A DNA stretch of 64,000 bases, from positions 1,550,001 to 1,614,000 of the forward strand of contig BRXU01000002.1 in the NCBI GenBank assembly GCA_030267565.1. The letters run 5' to 3'. The position numbers and the translations under genes were made by a program. Source of the stretch: Pleodorina starrii. Its lineage: Eukaryota > Chlorophyta > Chlorophyceae > Chlamydomonadales > Volvocaceae. Of this stretch, positions 46,801-58,900 are shown piece by piece. The notes under the pieces were generated by a model. It was given only the letters and a program-made list of their open reading frames with translations. It was not told the DNA's origin and searched no databases. Every line of letters starts with the position of its first letter. Within the stretch, counting starts at the first letter, position 1.

Positions 46801-49148
46801 GACACCGACGCGATGGGGTTGGGTAGGGCGGCATTCGGCTCGATCACTGTCACTCGCGGCCCCTACACACGGCAAACACTGCTTCCCGGCCCCATTGATG
46901 GCCCGTGTGTGATTGGACTCCTTGCCCCTCCGGGTGATCACTGCCTTGGTGCTGCCCGCTTTCGACGGCTGCTTCAGGTCGCCACGCTGGCCTCACTGCT
47001 GTCCGGGGTGATCAAGAAGCGCTTGGCGGTGAGCACGCCCAACCTGGTCTGCGGAGGATTCATGTACGAGGAAGGTACGACTGGCGGGCTCGGGGCCGGT
47101 CGGGAGGGGAAGGGAGGAAGGATAGGGTCAAACGGCGTCGCCTCATGGCGGGCTGCTGAGCAGCGAAGCAGCACTAGGCAACCGCTACCGGCACTAGACA
47201 CTAGCCTGGCTGGCAGTTGACCTCCTGGCGGTCCGAAATCCTCGCGAGCCACACTGCCGGGCGCGTGTCTTTTAGGAGCTTGCGCTGTGCCCCTGTTCCC
47301 ACGCCCGCGCCCGTGTTCCAAGACTTGGCTCACCAAGGCCATTTCACCATGTCGCTAGCCTGGTCCTCTTATCTTTCCCCGCTCCGGCTCGGTTTGCGGC
47401 CGCTCCTTTCCCGCGCCGGCGCGGTTTGCTTCCGTCCTCGTGTTGTCGCGACCTTCTCTGCGCCCTGTTCTGTTCTGTTGTGTTCTGTTCTGTTCTGTTG
47501 CCCGCAGGCGAGGGCCTGGACGAGGACGAGGTGGCGGCCTACGCAGCGCTTCTGCCCCGGACGCTGTCGGCGCTGCCCGGGGGCGGGCTGCGCCACGGCT
47601 CCGTCCTGACAGTGCAGGACCAGTCGCAGCACTTCGGCGTGGACATTATCATCGCGCACTCGGTACGGCAGGGGCCCTCGGCTCTCGGCGTGCGGTGCAG
47701 CCCGGCGCGGTGCGATGCGGTCGGCCGCAATGCGGTCATATTCCAGACAGTGGCCATTCGTGATCAGCGCACACAGATCGAGCACCACTGCGTGGATCAG
47801 CTCAATCAGATTATTTTTGAGGATCACGCGAAGCCCTTGCGGCGCTGCCACCCAAGAGGCGCTCAGGTGGCGGTGCTCTCCTTCACCCGACCACAGCCTG
47901 CAAATGGCACCGCTTGCTGGTGTACCGTCACGTCGTGTCTCCGTTGTCCGTGTCCGTTTGCCGTCGCGTCATTTCTAACGCGTGTCATCCCGGCGCTTAA
48001 CTGGTGCTAGGAGAGTAGGCCCCAACTCGGGCCCCCAGATCGGGGGTCACGCCACGGTCCGACCGGGGCACGCCACACCGCATCTTTACTCTCCGCACCG
48101 TCCGCCCCTTGGCCCACCGCAGGACGACCTCAAAGCGGAGGATGCGCCGGAGGGGTTCCTGCTCGAGGGCGACGTGCCCGCGGCGCAGCAGCAGCCGCAG
48201 GAGCCGACGGCAGCGGCACCCGCGGGGGCGGCGGCAGCAGCGGCGGCAGCGAAACGGTGCGTGGAGAGGTCTGCGGGTTGCTGCGGACGGTGGGAGTGCG
48301 TGTTGACGTGGAGCAGGCGGGAGCTCTCACGAGCGGTGGTGCGGCGCCCGGAGAAAGGTCAACGTAGATGTCCAGTACCGAAGAAGGGGCTGGCGGTTGT
48401 GTTGCGGCTGGGGTACCGGCATCGTGCTTCGTGCAGGCATGGCCCCTGCCTACAGCCCCCTCTGATGCTCTCTCGCTCTCTCAAGTTGTATGCGGCTTCT
48501 TTCGCTCTTGAGTTGGCTCCGTTGCTCCGTTCAACCCCCGAATACCGATCCGGCTCAGGAACGCGAACGAGTTCAAGGAGGAGGACGGCGTCCTGGTGTT
48601 GGATGATGACGACGAGGAGGCGGGCGCCAAGCCCGCGGCGGCCGTGCAAGTAAGTCCGGATGCGCGATGTGGGTGGCGCGGATCGTGTGCGATCTGGGGG
48701 CGGCGCTCCCCCCGCGGCAGCCGGCGGCTCCGTGCAGCTGCGGAGGCACGCCGCCGCATGTGGCTTCTCACGGTGCTTATCAGACTGATACTCCGCGGGC
48801 GTGATCGCGTTTGATGTGACGGTACACTTCACGGCGCCAAATTTCGGGCCTAGCCAGTCCGGCAATGGCCCTGCATCGTGGCCTCGTAATCGTGGCTGTG
48901 CTGGAGGCCTGTTGGGCCTCAAACAGAGCACATCTCACCTTTTGAGAAACGCAAGCATGCAGTATCTTTTTCCATCCATTTCGGTTGTTCGTTTTGGGAA
49001 ATGTGCGCAGGCTCCCTCGCGGAAACGCGCCCTGGAGGACGGGGAAGACCGCGACGGGACGGACGCCAAGCGCGCCAAAGGCGTCGAGGCAGTCTCGGCG
49101 GCGGCCGCCGAGGACGATGACGACGTTGTCATCATTGATGATGACTGA
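41132..49148 (+). CDS. UBA2: SUMO-activating enzyme subunit 2 (UBA2/SAE2), catalytic E1 subunit
   Basis: Seventeen exons give about 720 residues. With SAE1, UBA2 adenylates SUMO and carries it as a thioester before transfer to UBC9, mainly in the nucleus. Seen here: the nucleotide loop [11 protein letters not shown] (residues 29-39), [34 protein letters not shown], a CxxC in ECFECQPKP, and the catalytic Cys in ICTLRNTP (about residue 181). Also present are [20 protein letters not shown], a second CxxC in [11 protein letters not shown], and a ubiquitin-fold region ([29 protein letters not shown]). The C-terminus has a basic nuclear signal (RKRAL, AKRAKG) and a SUMO-interacting motif ([10 protein letters not shown]). 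It is longer than the human protein because of Ala/Gln/Glu-rich inserts. The only doubtful junction is the end of exon 6. Confidence 0.93.
42530..42643 (+). repeat. Dispersed repeat (MITE/SINE-like), direct copy
   Basis: Partner of the inverted copy at 22136-22258. It starts at AAATGATACCGCAGCGGAG in UBA2 intron 4 and ends near CGCTGCGACCGCG. No terminal inverted repeat or target duplication is evident, so its class stays open. Confidence 0.8.
46421..46520. repeat. CAGCTCGGTCCCCACCACCA tandem repeat
   Basis: Three imperfect units of about 35 bp built on CTCGGTCCCC plus CCACCACCA lie in UBA2 intron 11, directly upstream of an acceptor. Confidence 0.8.
47466..47501. repeat. TGTTC pentamer repeat
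   Basis: About seven CTGTT/GTGTT units form the pyrimidine-rich end of UBA2 intron 13. Confidence 0.8.
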
Positions 49149-49953
49149 AGAGCAAGACCTGCGGTGTACGCATGGGGCAGTGCTGCGAGCGCGCCGGCAG
49201 ATGGCGCAACAGCGGCGCGTAAGGGCGAAACTTGCGCTAGATTTTTCTGACAAACACCTTTGGCAGGTACCCAGTGCTGTTAGGCAAGCAATATAGTGGT
49301 AGAAAAATATAGCAAGCGCGCGATTTTGGGGCGTCTTGGGCGCGGTGTCTGGGGTGGCGGATGACTGCGAGCGCCGCGAAAATACTCGACGTGCAGGATG
49401 GCCAATCGGGGAATGCAGCAGGGATAGCTGTATAGGCACATTACGTGTAGTTAAATCATTTAATCTAGCACGGTCCTTTTTTCAGCTGTGCTGCTAGCAC
49501 ACAGACTGAATTGGTCGCCGGCATGTACGGGCTGTAAATTTAACGGCGCATGGGTCGGATCTCGTTCCGTCATGGGCATTTTAGGGCTTCAAAGCAAAAT
49601 CTCAACACAAGAACGGCTAAACATTTGTGATATACATTATTTTGTGGTGTGTATTTAGCGAGCGCCTACGAGCCAACCGTAAAGTAGCCAACGCGCGCGA
49701 CATCTCTGTAGCTCAATTTCTGCACCGTTAATTTTGTAGTTCCTATCCCCAGCTTTTCAGAGAAGGGCCCTCTTCCGACGCATGCGAGAGCGCGGCGCAA
49801 GGAGAGGGGGCGGGCGGTTGTCTGTCGCTGTCGCGGGAGCCTGACGCCGCAGCTGCTTTCCCTCGCTTCGGTGCCCTGCTCGGCCTGCTGAGCGCCTTTG
49901 CAGCACAACTTAGTGCATCCTAAGGGCTTTGTTGGTCCCAGCCAGCAACACGG
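49149..49953. other. UBA2 3' UTR and intergenic spacer
   Basis: The space between the UBA2 stop and the next ATG is about 0.8 kb and less GC-rich than the genes. A TGTAA, the usual polyadenylation signal in chlamydomonadalean algae, is at 49532-49536. The promoter of the PHD-GNAT gene must lie in the remainder. Confidence 0.5.
49532..49536 (+). terminator. Putative UBA2 polyadenylation signal TGTAA
   Basis: GGGCTGTAAATTT lies about 385 bases beyond the stop codon, a plausible 3' UTR length. The pentamer is short, so a chance match is possible. Confidence 0.45.
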
Positions 49954-52900
49954 ATGCAGCGTGCAGCGGCAACGCCCTGGTGGTGCCTGCCCGAGACTTG
50001 CACGCACTGCGGCAACGGTGATGCAGAGACCGAGGGCCGGAAAGTCCTTGTCCTTTGCTCCGCCTGCTTCGCTTCCGGTACGCACGCGGGCTGCCACGAA
50101 AACGAGACTGGAGAGCCGCTGTCGCCGGAGATTACGCACGGAGATGGGCTTTACTTCTGTGGCAAGGTGCGAAAACGGAGCGCGGCCAGCAGATCGATAT
50201 TCCTGGAAACACGCGCGCGGTGGGAGTGCATCCATGGGGCCCGTCTTCGAAGTCTTCGCAACCAGGTTACCGTTGCCGCGAAGTTGTATGACTACGGCCG
50301 CAAAGCTCAGGCTAGCTCCTTCATAATTGTTACATACATTTCCTGCTGCATATGGTCATTCGTGCGACACATTATGCGGCCGCGCGTGCTCGGATCTCGG
50401 AGTGCTGTCGCGGCGCGTTCGCTGCTTGCGCGAGGGACTCCTTTTCGCGACAACGAACCCCGGCTGTCCTTCTTGCCCGGTGCCGGCTAGCGCGTGGCCT
50501 GCTTTGCCCAAGCCTACCTCTCGTCTTTCCGCTGCCATGCGCTTCTCGCAGGAGTGCCAGCGCGCGTACCAGGCGCTGGAGGCTGCCACCGGCCGGCGCG
50601 TCCGTATCCGCGACGAGCCCGAGCAGTACACGTTTGAGCTGGTGCAGTACAAGAAGGACGACAGAAGTGAGCACGCGTGCGCCGCGGTGAAGTAGGGGCC
50701 ATCCGCACAAGGGCTGGGGCTTCTCAGAGCTGGTCGCGCCTCACCCTCGTTGTAGGAATGCGAGGGATCAAGCTCTCAACGCGTCAACGGCCGTCAGCAT
50801 CATGCTTGCTCCCCGGGATCCCTCGACAGAACACGCGCAGCACGCCCTCCGCGCCTTTTGCCGTCACCATCTCTTTGCTATGCCCTATGAGCCCCCCCCG
50901 GATATGCCGTCGCGTTCGGCTCCAAGCTCTCCCTCGGAGCACCGCCACCTCACTACAGAGTACAGACAGACTACACCCACCTTCCTTGCAGCCCCTTGTT
51001 ACCTGTACCGGGCCCCGCTTCCCAGCTAAGCCCCCATCTTCCCCCACGCTGTGCGCTGCGACCCTGCGACTCTGCCAACCCGCCTCCTCCCCGCCTGTCC
51101 CCCACCCCGCCCGCCCGCAGCCGTCCGGTCAGCGGTGGAGACCGCGATGCGCATGTTCCGAACCAGCTTCGGTGAGCCCTTCCCTTTGCCCTTTGCCTGT
51201 CTCGGGGTCGACCTGCATAGCCATTACTTGCGTTGGGTTGAGAAAGTCCACCAACGTTGCGTTGCGTTGCTTCCATCATGGAGGGTGTTGCATGACATGA
51301 GGGCAAAGAGGGCTGCCTGGGTTTAACCCAGGCGGGTTTACGGCATTCAAAAGAGGGCATCCTTGCGCGGCCAGCACGGCATGCCGTTCAGGGCGTTGAC
51401 CCATCCGGGGGTGGTGGGCCACAATCTGGCGGTGTGCGGCACGGTCAGAGGGCTCTCGTTCCTCTGTGGCGGCACGGCTGTGTTCACGGCCGTCCAGCGA
51501 GCGCCCGTGACACACATTGCTTTCCCCTCCTCCTCCTGCTCCTGCCGTCACAGCGCCGCTGATCATGGAGAACGGACGCGACCTGCTGGAAATGGTGTGT
51601 ACGGCATACGAGACGCCGGACGAGGAGGTGGACGAGGAGGAGGGCGGCGGCCACAACTTCAGTGAGCAGGGGGCGGGGGCGGCAGCATGGGCTCGGGAGG
51701 GGAGGAGAGGGCGCTGGGGTGATGGCGATAGCGCGCGTGGGGGAGACAACGAAAGCTCCGGTTCTCGGCAGAACCGGTATGGTGGGCACTTGAAACCTGC
51801 CTTGACGGCCGGTTGCGCAGGTCTGGGTGGCTGAGGGCGTGAGGGGTGCGCTCAACGTTCGTGCACTGGGAGTGCGAGATGCGGCCAGGGCGTGATCTGG
51901 GTCGGCGGCCACAAGCGACGAAGAGAGCGCCCCTCTCTTGTCTTCTTGGGTCGGCCGCCGATCGATGTGGGTCGGGCGCCAAGACCTGGATGGCTGGATC
52001 TGCGATGTGGGTCGGAGGGAATGATCTGATCTGGGTCGCGTCTGGATGCGAGCATTATGGGGCAGCACTCCGCGACTCTCGCATGCCAGGCGGGGTAACA
52101 TTCCTTCGCGACCAAACGCGCGGAGTAACGCTACGCGATTCACCTAGAGGAAGCGTAATGTCCTTTCCTTTCTGTTTGTTCCCGCCCGACAGGCGCCTTC
52201 CGACTGGCCATCCTTCGAATGGGCGGCACCATCATCACCGCCGCCACGCTGCGGTACGACGATTTGGGTTGGGTGTTGGGCGCTGGGTACGACCGAAAAA
52301 ATGACAGCCAGACTCGCGCAGCACGGAAATGGCGGCGGGAGCGAGGGACACCACGGGACGGCCAGACGCACGGGAGAGCAGCTCGCCGCCAGGGCCGAGA
52401 TCGCAGCCGCGTGGCCGTTTTTAGCTGGGACAGATCCACCAGAGACGAGAGGGCGATGCGGCTTCCTAGAGCGCCTTTCGGCCCACGGTTTACCCGTGCT
52501 TAGTAGGCGCGTTAGGCCGCCGATATGTGAGGCCCTCCATTCGTTCAACAGCGCAGCACCTGCCAAGCACAGCGCAGTGCACTGCACTGCAGTGCAGCCC
52601 AGTGCAGCGCAGCGCAGTGCAGCGCAGCACCTGCCAAGCGAGCCCTTCCTGGCTCTCCACCGCCGTGCTCTGCACCGCCCCTCGCCTCCTCCTGTCCCCC
52701 GCTCCCTCAGGGTGTTCGGCAGCAAGTTCGCCGAGATGCCTTTCGTGAGCACGCGGGAGGGCCACCGCCGCTCGGGGCACTGCAAGCGGCTCATGAAGGT
52801 GGGTGTGCCGGTGGCAGCGCGAGGGGGGGGAAGGGCTGGGGCGGCCCGGGGGGGGGGGGCTTGTCAGCCTGCTCACACAGCCCCCTGCGCCAGGCACAGC

Positions 52901-55900
52901 CTGATCGCAAATGACCTCAATGCAATGCGGGGGCGGGGGAGGGGAGGGGATCTCATGACATACCCACAGTCCTGCTGTGCACGACTCTTGGCCCTGCCTC
53001 CCGACTCATGGACTCTGGACTCTTGGACTGTAACCCCCTGTGGCCCTTGACCCTTGACCCCTGGCCCCTGACCCCTGGCTGCTGCGTAGGCGGTGGAGGA
53101 TCTGCTTCTGGTGGGCGGTGTGCAGGTGCTGGTCATCCCCTCCATCAACGAACTGCTGCCCATGTGGACAAGCAAGTTCGGGTTCGCCAAGATCGCGGAC
53201 GAGGTGGGGACGGCGTCGCGTGATGCCGTTGTGGGGGGCGGGGGCTGGGGCCAGCAGGCCGCTTCGGGGGCTGGGGCGGAGGTCCATATTCTCATCAGTC
53301 ATCACACCATCCGCTCCTCACCTCGTCACCTCATCAGCTGCTCTTGGTTGGTTGGGGCAATGGGGGCCGCGTTCTTGGTGTTAAGGCAATGGGGAAGGCA
53401 CCGCAGCGAAGGAACGGAGGCGTCAAGAGGGGGCGTAAGGCCGCAAACGGACTCAGGCCGTTCGCAGCGGCCTCCAGGCACAGGCACAGGTGCGGCCGCG
53501 GGCTCTGCAGACACGTGCGTGCATCGCCGCATGTCCGGAACGACACTCATACCGGTATTAATCTACGACACTGTACGACACTCATGTACGACACTCATGT
53601 ACGACACTCATAATATATATGACACCGTTGTACGGCACCTGTTGACCCACTCTGCAGGAGGTCGAGGGCATCGAGGATTGGATCGTAGACACCGACCGAG
53701 ACACGTGCACGCTCGTCAAGAAGTACATCCTGCCGCCCGGCCAGCCGCAGCCGCAGCCTCGGAAGCAGCCGCAGCAGCAACAGCCGTCGCAGCGGTCCCT
53801 GCCTCCGCCGCGCGCCGGATCGGTCAGATCGCCCTCCCCGCCGCCACCTGGCCCGTCAGCCGTCGCCGCCGTCGCCGGCGGCGGCGCCAAGGCGGGTCGC
53901 AAGCGCGGCCGGCCGCGAGCTCCCAAGATGGTCCTGTGTAGACCCCCTCGCGAGGACGACAGCGAGGACGACGGCTGCGGCGACGGCGATAGCGAGAGTG
54001 ACGGCGACGACAGCAGCGATGACGGCGGCGGCGGCGGCGGCGGCCGCGCCGGCGCCAAGAGGCGGGGCGGCGGCGGGGCCCGCCGACCCGCGGGTCGCGG
54101 CCACCAGCACCGCCGCCGCGCCGCGTCACACTCCGGGTCCGAGTCCGACTTTAAGCCGGAAGAGGAGGAGGAGGAGGAGGAGGAGGAGGATGCGGGTGGA
54201 GACGCCGAGGAGCTGGTTCCAGAGGAACCGTTGCCCGGCGCCGCCGGCGGCAAGCGCGCGCGGGGCGCCAAGGCCGCTGCGGGGACGGTCAGCAGGCGTG
54301 GCGGCGGCAGCGCCGCCGCCCGAGCGGTGACGGACGCCGCCGCCGTCGCCGGAGGCAGCACGGCGGGCGGGCAGCCGCCCAAGCCGAAGCGCGCCCGAAA
54401 GGCGGGTCCCCGGGCTCCGCGCGCGGCGCCAGCGGGGCCCTGGCCGCCGTCGCAGCCGCTGCCGCCGCATCCCATATACGGTCGGGCGGTGTCTGTGGTT
54501 TCCATCCCGGAGGGACTGCGGCCTGCGCCGCCGCCGATGCCGCCTGCGGAGGACCTGGCGCGCCCCGGGCTGCCCAACGAGCCTTTCGAGCTGTCGATTC
54601 ACCTGCAGAACTTCATGGTAAAGAAGGCGGAGAGGGACGCCGCCGTGGCGGCGGTGCTGGCGGCCGCGAGCGGACAGCCTGCCGGCGCTGGCGCGGCGGC
54701 AGCCGCGCCGCCGCCCGCCGCCGGCGCCGCGGCGGCAGCGGCGGCCGCTGCGCAGCCACCACCGCCGCCGCCGCCGCTGCCGCCACAGCAGCAGCAGCCG
54801 TTGGCGGCGGCAGGACAAGTGCCAAGGGGCCAAGGGCAGCAGCGCAGGAAGCGGGCCAGGCGGGGGGATGAGGCGCAGCAGGCCGGGCAGCCGCGCAGGC
54901 ACGGGGGGCGGCGCGTCGCGAGGAGTCCGGCGCAGGAGGCGGCGCGACAGCGGCGGCTGCGCATCCGACTGGTGATGCGGCAGCGGCGGCAGCAGTATCG
55001 TGAGCTGGTATTCGGCGTTATGCTGGCGGGTGGGTGCGGGTGGGGATTTATGATCGGGATCGGGATCGGGATCGGGCGCGTTGCCTGATTAATTTGAGAG
55101 ACGCGATGCTGTACCCTGCTCACCGTCCCAACGCACGTCACAAGCGTGGAGAGAGGCAATCATTTTGCGCACCTCACCTCTTTGCCCCCGTTGCCGAGCG
55201 GCTGCAATGTCCTCCCCTGCCCTTGGCGCAGAGCTGGCCGAGGCGGAGTCGCGCGCGGAGGCGGGACAGCGGGTTCCGGAGCCGCTGGCGCTGACGGCGA
55301 TGCAAGTGGCCGACCCACGGGACACCGAGCTGGCCAGGTGTGTCTTTTGGGTGTGTCTTTAGGTTGGCACTGACACGTAACAGCTGCGGGTGTGGTGCGT
55401 CTGGTTTTGTGCATTCCACGTTCATGTTATGCGACCTAGCGCTATGCTCTGAGTGTGTACTCTTGAGTCTTATCGTACGATTGCAGTACTGCGATTAGGC
55501 CTCAATGATATATCAAGGCTGGCTTGTTTCGTGCCTTGGATAACGCTAGCGGCAGCTCAGTACCGTACAGGGATGACTCGTGTCCTGGATGGTGCGTCCA
55601 GTGCATGGCGCGGCTGGATTTTTTTTAATCGGGATGCTCCTTGCCGTGTTCCGAGAGGCGTTTCGTTGCTTCCGGATCCAACCAAAACCCCTGATCCCAC
55701 CCATTTCACCATCATGGCGAAAGTGAACGGTGTTTGCACTGCAGACTGAACACATCTTGCTTTTGTCAACTTGCCGTACTGTACGACAGGCTCCGGTCGG
55801 AGAACGAGGCGCTTCAGCGCAGCCATCGCTCGATGGAGCTCCGGTTGGCAGCTGCAGAGGAGGCGCTTCGGCAGGCCACGCAGCGGAATCAGCAGCAGCA

Positions 55901-58900
55901 GCAACAACAACAACTTCCTCATCAAGCCCCGCCGCTGCCGTTGCTGCCGCCGCCGCCACCAGCGCCGCTGCCGCAGAAGAGCGCGCCCATGCTGCCCCTG
56001 AAGCAGCGGCCCTCGGCGGCAGGACAGCCGTCGAGCTCGCCGCCGTACGACAGCGGCAGCGAGGTGTACGACGCCGACGCTGCCGTGTACGACCCAGACG
56101 CCGACGCCGACGCCGACGGGTTGTGCGCGGCGGCGGCCGCGGCCATTCCGACGCCGGCGTCCGACCGCCCCATCGCCGCCGCCGCGACGCCGGCCGCCGT
56201 CGACCACCGGCCGGCCATCGCCTCCCCAGCACCCGCCTTCTCCGCGGCTCGCATGCCGGCCGCTGTGCCCTGCTCGTCGTCGTCGTGCAGCCCTCTGGCA
56301 CCCGCCCTGGGGCGCTCCGACGTTTCGGAGGACCCCTCCGCCGCAGCCAGCGCAGCGGAGGGGGCAGAGACCGACCCGCGGGTCATCGCGTGCACGCCGC
56401 TGCCGACCCGCATCCTGTGGAATGCCGCCGCGGCCGCCGCCAGCAGCGGCAGCGGGAGCGGCGGCGGCATCAGCAGCCCCGGCGGCGCGCACTCGACCGC
56501 CGTCGTCGTCGGATGCGGCGTGAGCGGCGCCGGCGCAGCTGTCCGTCCGGACGGCGCTCTCGACGCGCGCATCAGGTCCCTGACCACGGGCAGCTGCTGC
56601 GGCAGCTTTGGCTCCCCCCTGGAGCCGCTCGTCCCGCAGCTCGACGCAGCAGCGTCGTCGACGACCGCTGCTGCACTGGCCGCCACCTGCACCGCCGCCG
56701 CCGACCCGCCGCCGCGCGCAGTCGCTACCGCCGCGAACGCTGACGCTGTCGCTGCGATGCCGGCATCTCGTGCCGCCACTGCCGCCGCCGTCGGCGGCGG
56801 CGGCACCTCCTCTTCTGCGCCACTGGACAGGGGGAACCTGGCGGTCATTGAGGCCGATGGCAGCGGCCAAGATGGTGGTCTGCTCGCGGAGCGGCAGCTG
56901 GGTACGACAGCTGTCCTTGATGCCGGCAGCAGGCAGGGGGACGGCGGGGCCGTGTCAGCAACGACGGCGATGGCGGCGGGGGAGACTGCGGCTGACAAGT
57001 GTGCCGATCCGCCCGTCATCGCCGGCGACGCGGATGGACCGCTGGCTGGCGCTGACGCAGCGGCAGCAGCAGCAGCACTGACGGAGGTGGTGGCGGTGGC
57101 GGTGGCGGAGGCGGCTACGCCGGTGGCGGAGGCGGCTACGCCGGCGGCGGAGGCGGCTACGCCGACGGGGCTGGATCGGGAGACCCCCGGGCTGTCAATC
57201 GCGGCGGTGTCGGGCAGCTCGGTGCTGCGGGTGGAGGCGGCCCCACCTTGGCAGGTTGCTGGGGCCACTGGGGCCGCTGGGGCAGTAACAGCAGAGGCCT
57301 TCGGGGCGCAGTCCGCTGGTGACGTCCTGGTGGCCACAGCCGTAACGGCGGCGACCGCAACGGCGACAGCCGAAGCGGCGGCCTGCGTTGCCCATGCAGC
57401 CGCAGCAGCCTCCACTACTCCAGCCTCCACTACTTCAGCCGCCCCCGCGGTGCTACCGCCGTCGCCACAGGCTGCTGCTTCAGTGGCAGGCTCTGGTGGA
57501 GAGGCTTCCGCTGAGGCCGATGAGGTGGACCAGGGCGCGCTGAGAATGGCAGCGCGGGCGGCGGCCCAGACCGCCGCTGCCGATGGCGCTGCGGCTGACG
57601 GCGGCGGCGCCGTGACGCCGCCGCCGCTCCATCGGCCGGCGGCCACTCCGCGATTCCCTGGCGCCGCCGCCGCCGACGGCTTGAGCCCTAGCGGCACCGG
57701 CGGCGGGGCCGGTGGTAAATCGCCCGCCACACCGCCATTCTCCCTCGCTGATCTTTCACAGCAAGTACGGCAGGCGTCCCACCGAGCGGGCATGCCGGCG
57801 GGAGCTTCGCCGACGTCGCCTGCCGTCGATGGCGGCGCCGTGGGCGCCAGCGCGGACGCTGGCGAGGGCGGTGGTACGACAATCCGTGGCAGCGGCGGCG
57901 GCGGCGGTGGCGGCGAGCAGCCGCAGCTCTCGCCGATGGGCTGCCTGTCCCAGACGGCGCTGCGCTTGACGGCGGACACGCCGCACCCCCGCGCCCGGCG
58001 GCCTCTTGCGGCGCTGCTGGCCGACCGCGCCATCTCCGCGTCGCCGCCGCGTCATGGCGGTGATCCGTGGGTCGGTGCGGGCGGAGCCGCGCGAGACGGC
58101 GACGGAGGCGCATTGACGCCCAGCACCGCTCCCGTCGACCGCTCGCCCGCCCCACCGTCCACCGGCAGCAGGACGGGTGGCCGCAGCCGGGCGAAGAAGC
58201 GGCGCATCGTTATGCTCGCGCCAGATAACAGCTGTGGAGGCGGCGACGCAGCCGCCTCAGCCCCCAAGAAGCGAAGCACAGCCGGCGACGCGTCCAACGG
58301 CGGCGGCCCGGAGGCCGCTGCAGCGGCGGCGGCGGCAGCGGCGGCGGCAGAGGCAGGGGCGGCGTCAGAGGTCGGGAGGCCTGGGCTTCGAGCTGACGAC
58401 GGGCGCACCGCATCTGGCGATGGCTGTACGGCGGATGGTACGGCAGGGCTGGAGGGCAGCCCTCTGGACGCGGTGGAGGTGGCGGCCGTGGAGCAGCTGA
58501 CGGCGATGGCGGCGGCGGCCACGGGATGTGCGGCAGCGGCGGCCGTCGCCGCCGCCGCGGCGGCGGCGGCGGCAACATCACCCAGCGCCGAAGGCGCCAG
58601 GCCGCCGCGGCCGCCGCTGCTGCAGCAGCTGAACAACATGGGTACAGAGACGGCCTTTGAAGGCCTGTCCCTGTCCCTGTCCGCGTCCCTAGGTGTCACG
58701 GCGCCACTTCCGGGCGCGATGGCGGCAGCGGAGCTGGACCGCGGCCAGGCGCTGGCGTTAGCCGTGCTGTCGCCATCCGCATCCGCGGCCGCCGCCGCGA
58801 ACGCTGGCGGCGGCGCCGCCGCCGCCGCGCTGTTCAGCAGAGACGCCGATGCGTTCATCGCGTCGCCGCTGTCGCTGCGGCGCTTTGAGGTGTCGTGCCT

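Larger units (their letters stand above)
44127..49148 (+). other. UBA2: UBA2 exons 7-17
   Basis: Exons: 44127-44392, 44812-44982, 45458-45532, 45734-45832, 46132-46240, 46535-46677, 46978-47074, 47508-47662, 48123-48256, 48559-48649, 49011-49148 (TGA). Phases agree throughout. Exon 7 carries an expanded Gln/Glu/Ala stretch between the two conserved halves of the enzyme, where other UBA2 proteins also vary. Confidence 0.88.

Noticed and set aside
55922..58033. 703-codon antisense ORF
   Set aside because: Mirror of the GC-rich Ala/Gly codon pattern of the sense exon. It has no conserved motif, while the sense frame is joined in phase to the PHD-GNAT exons.
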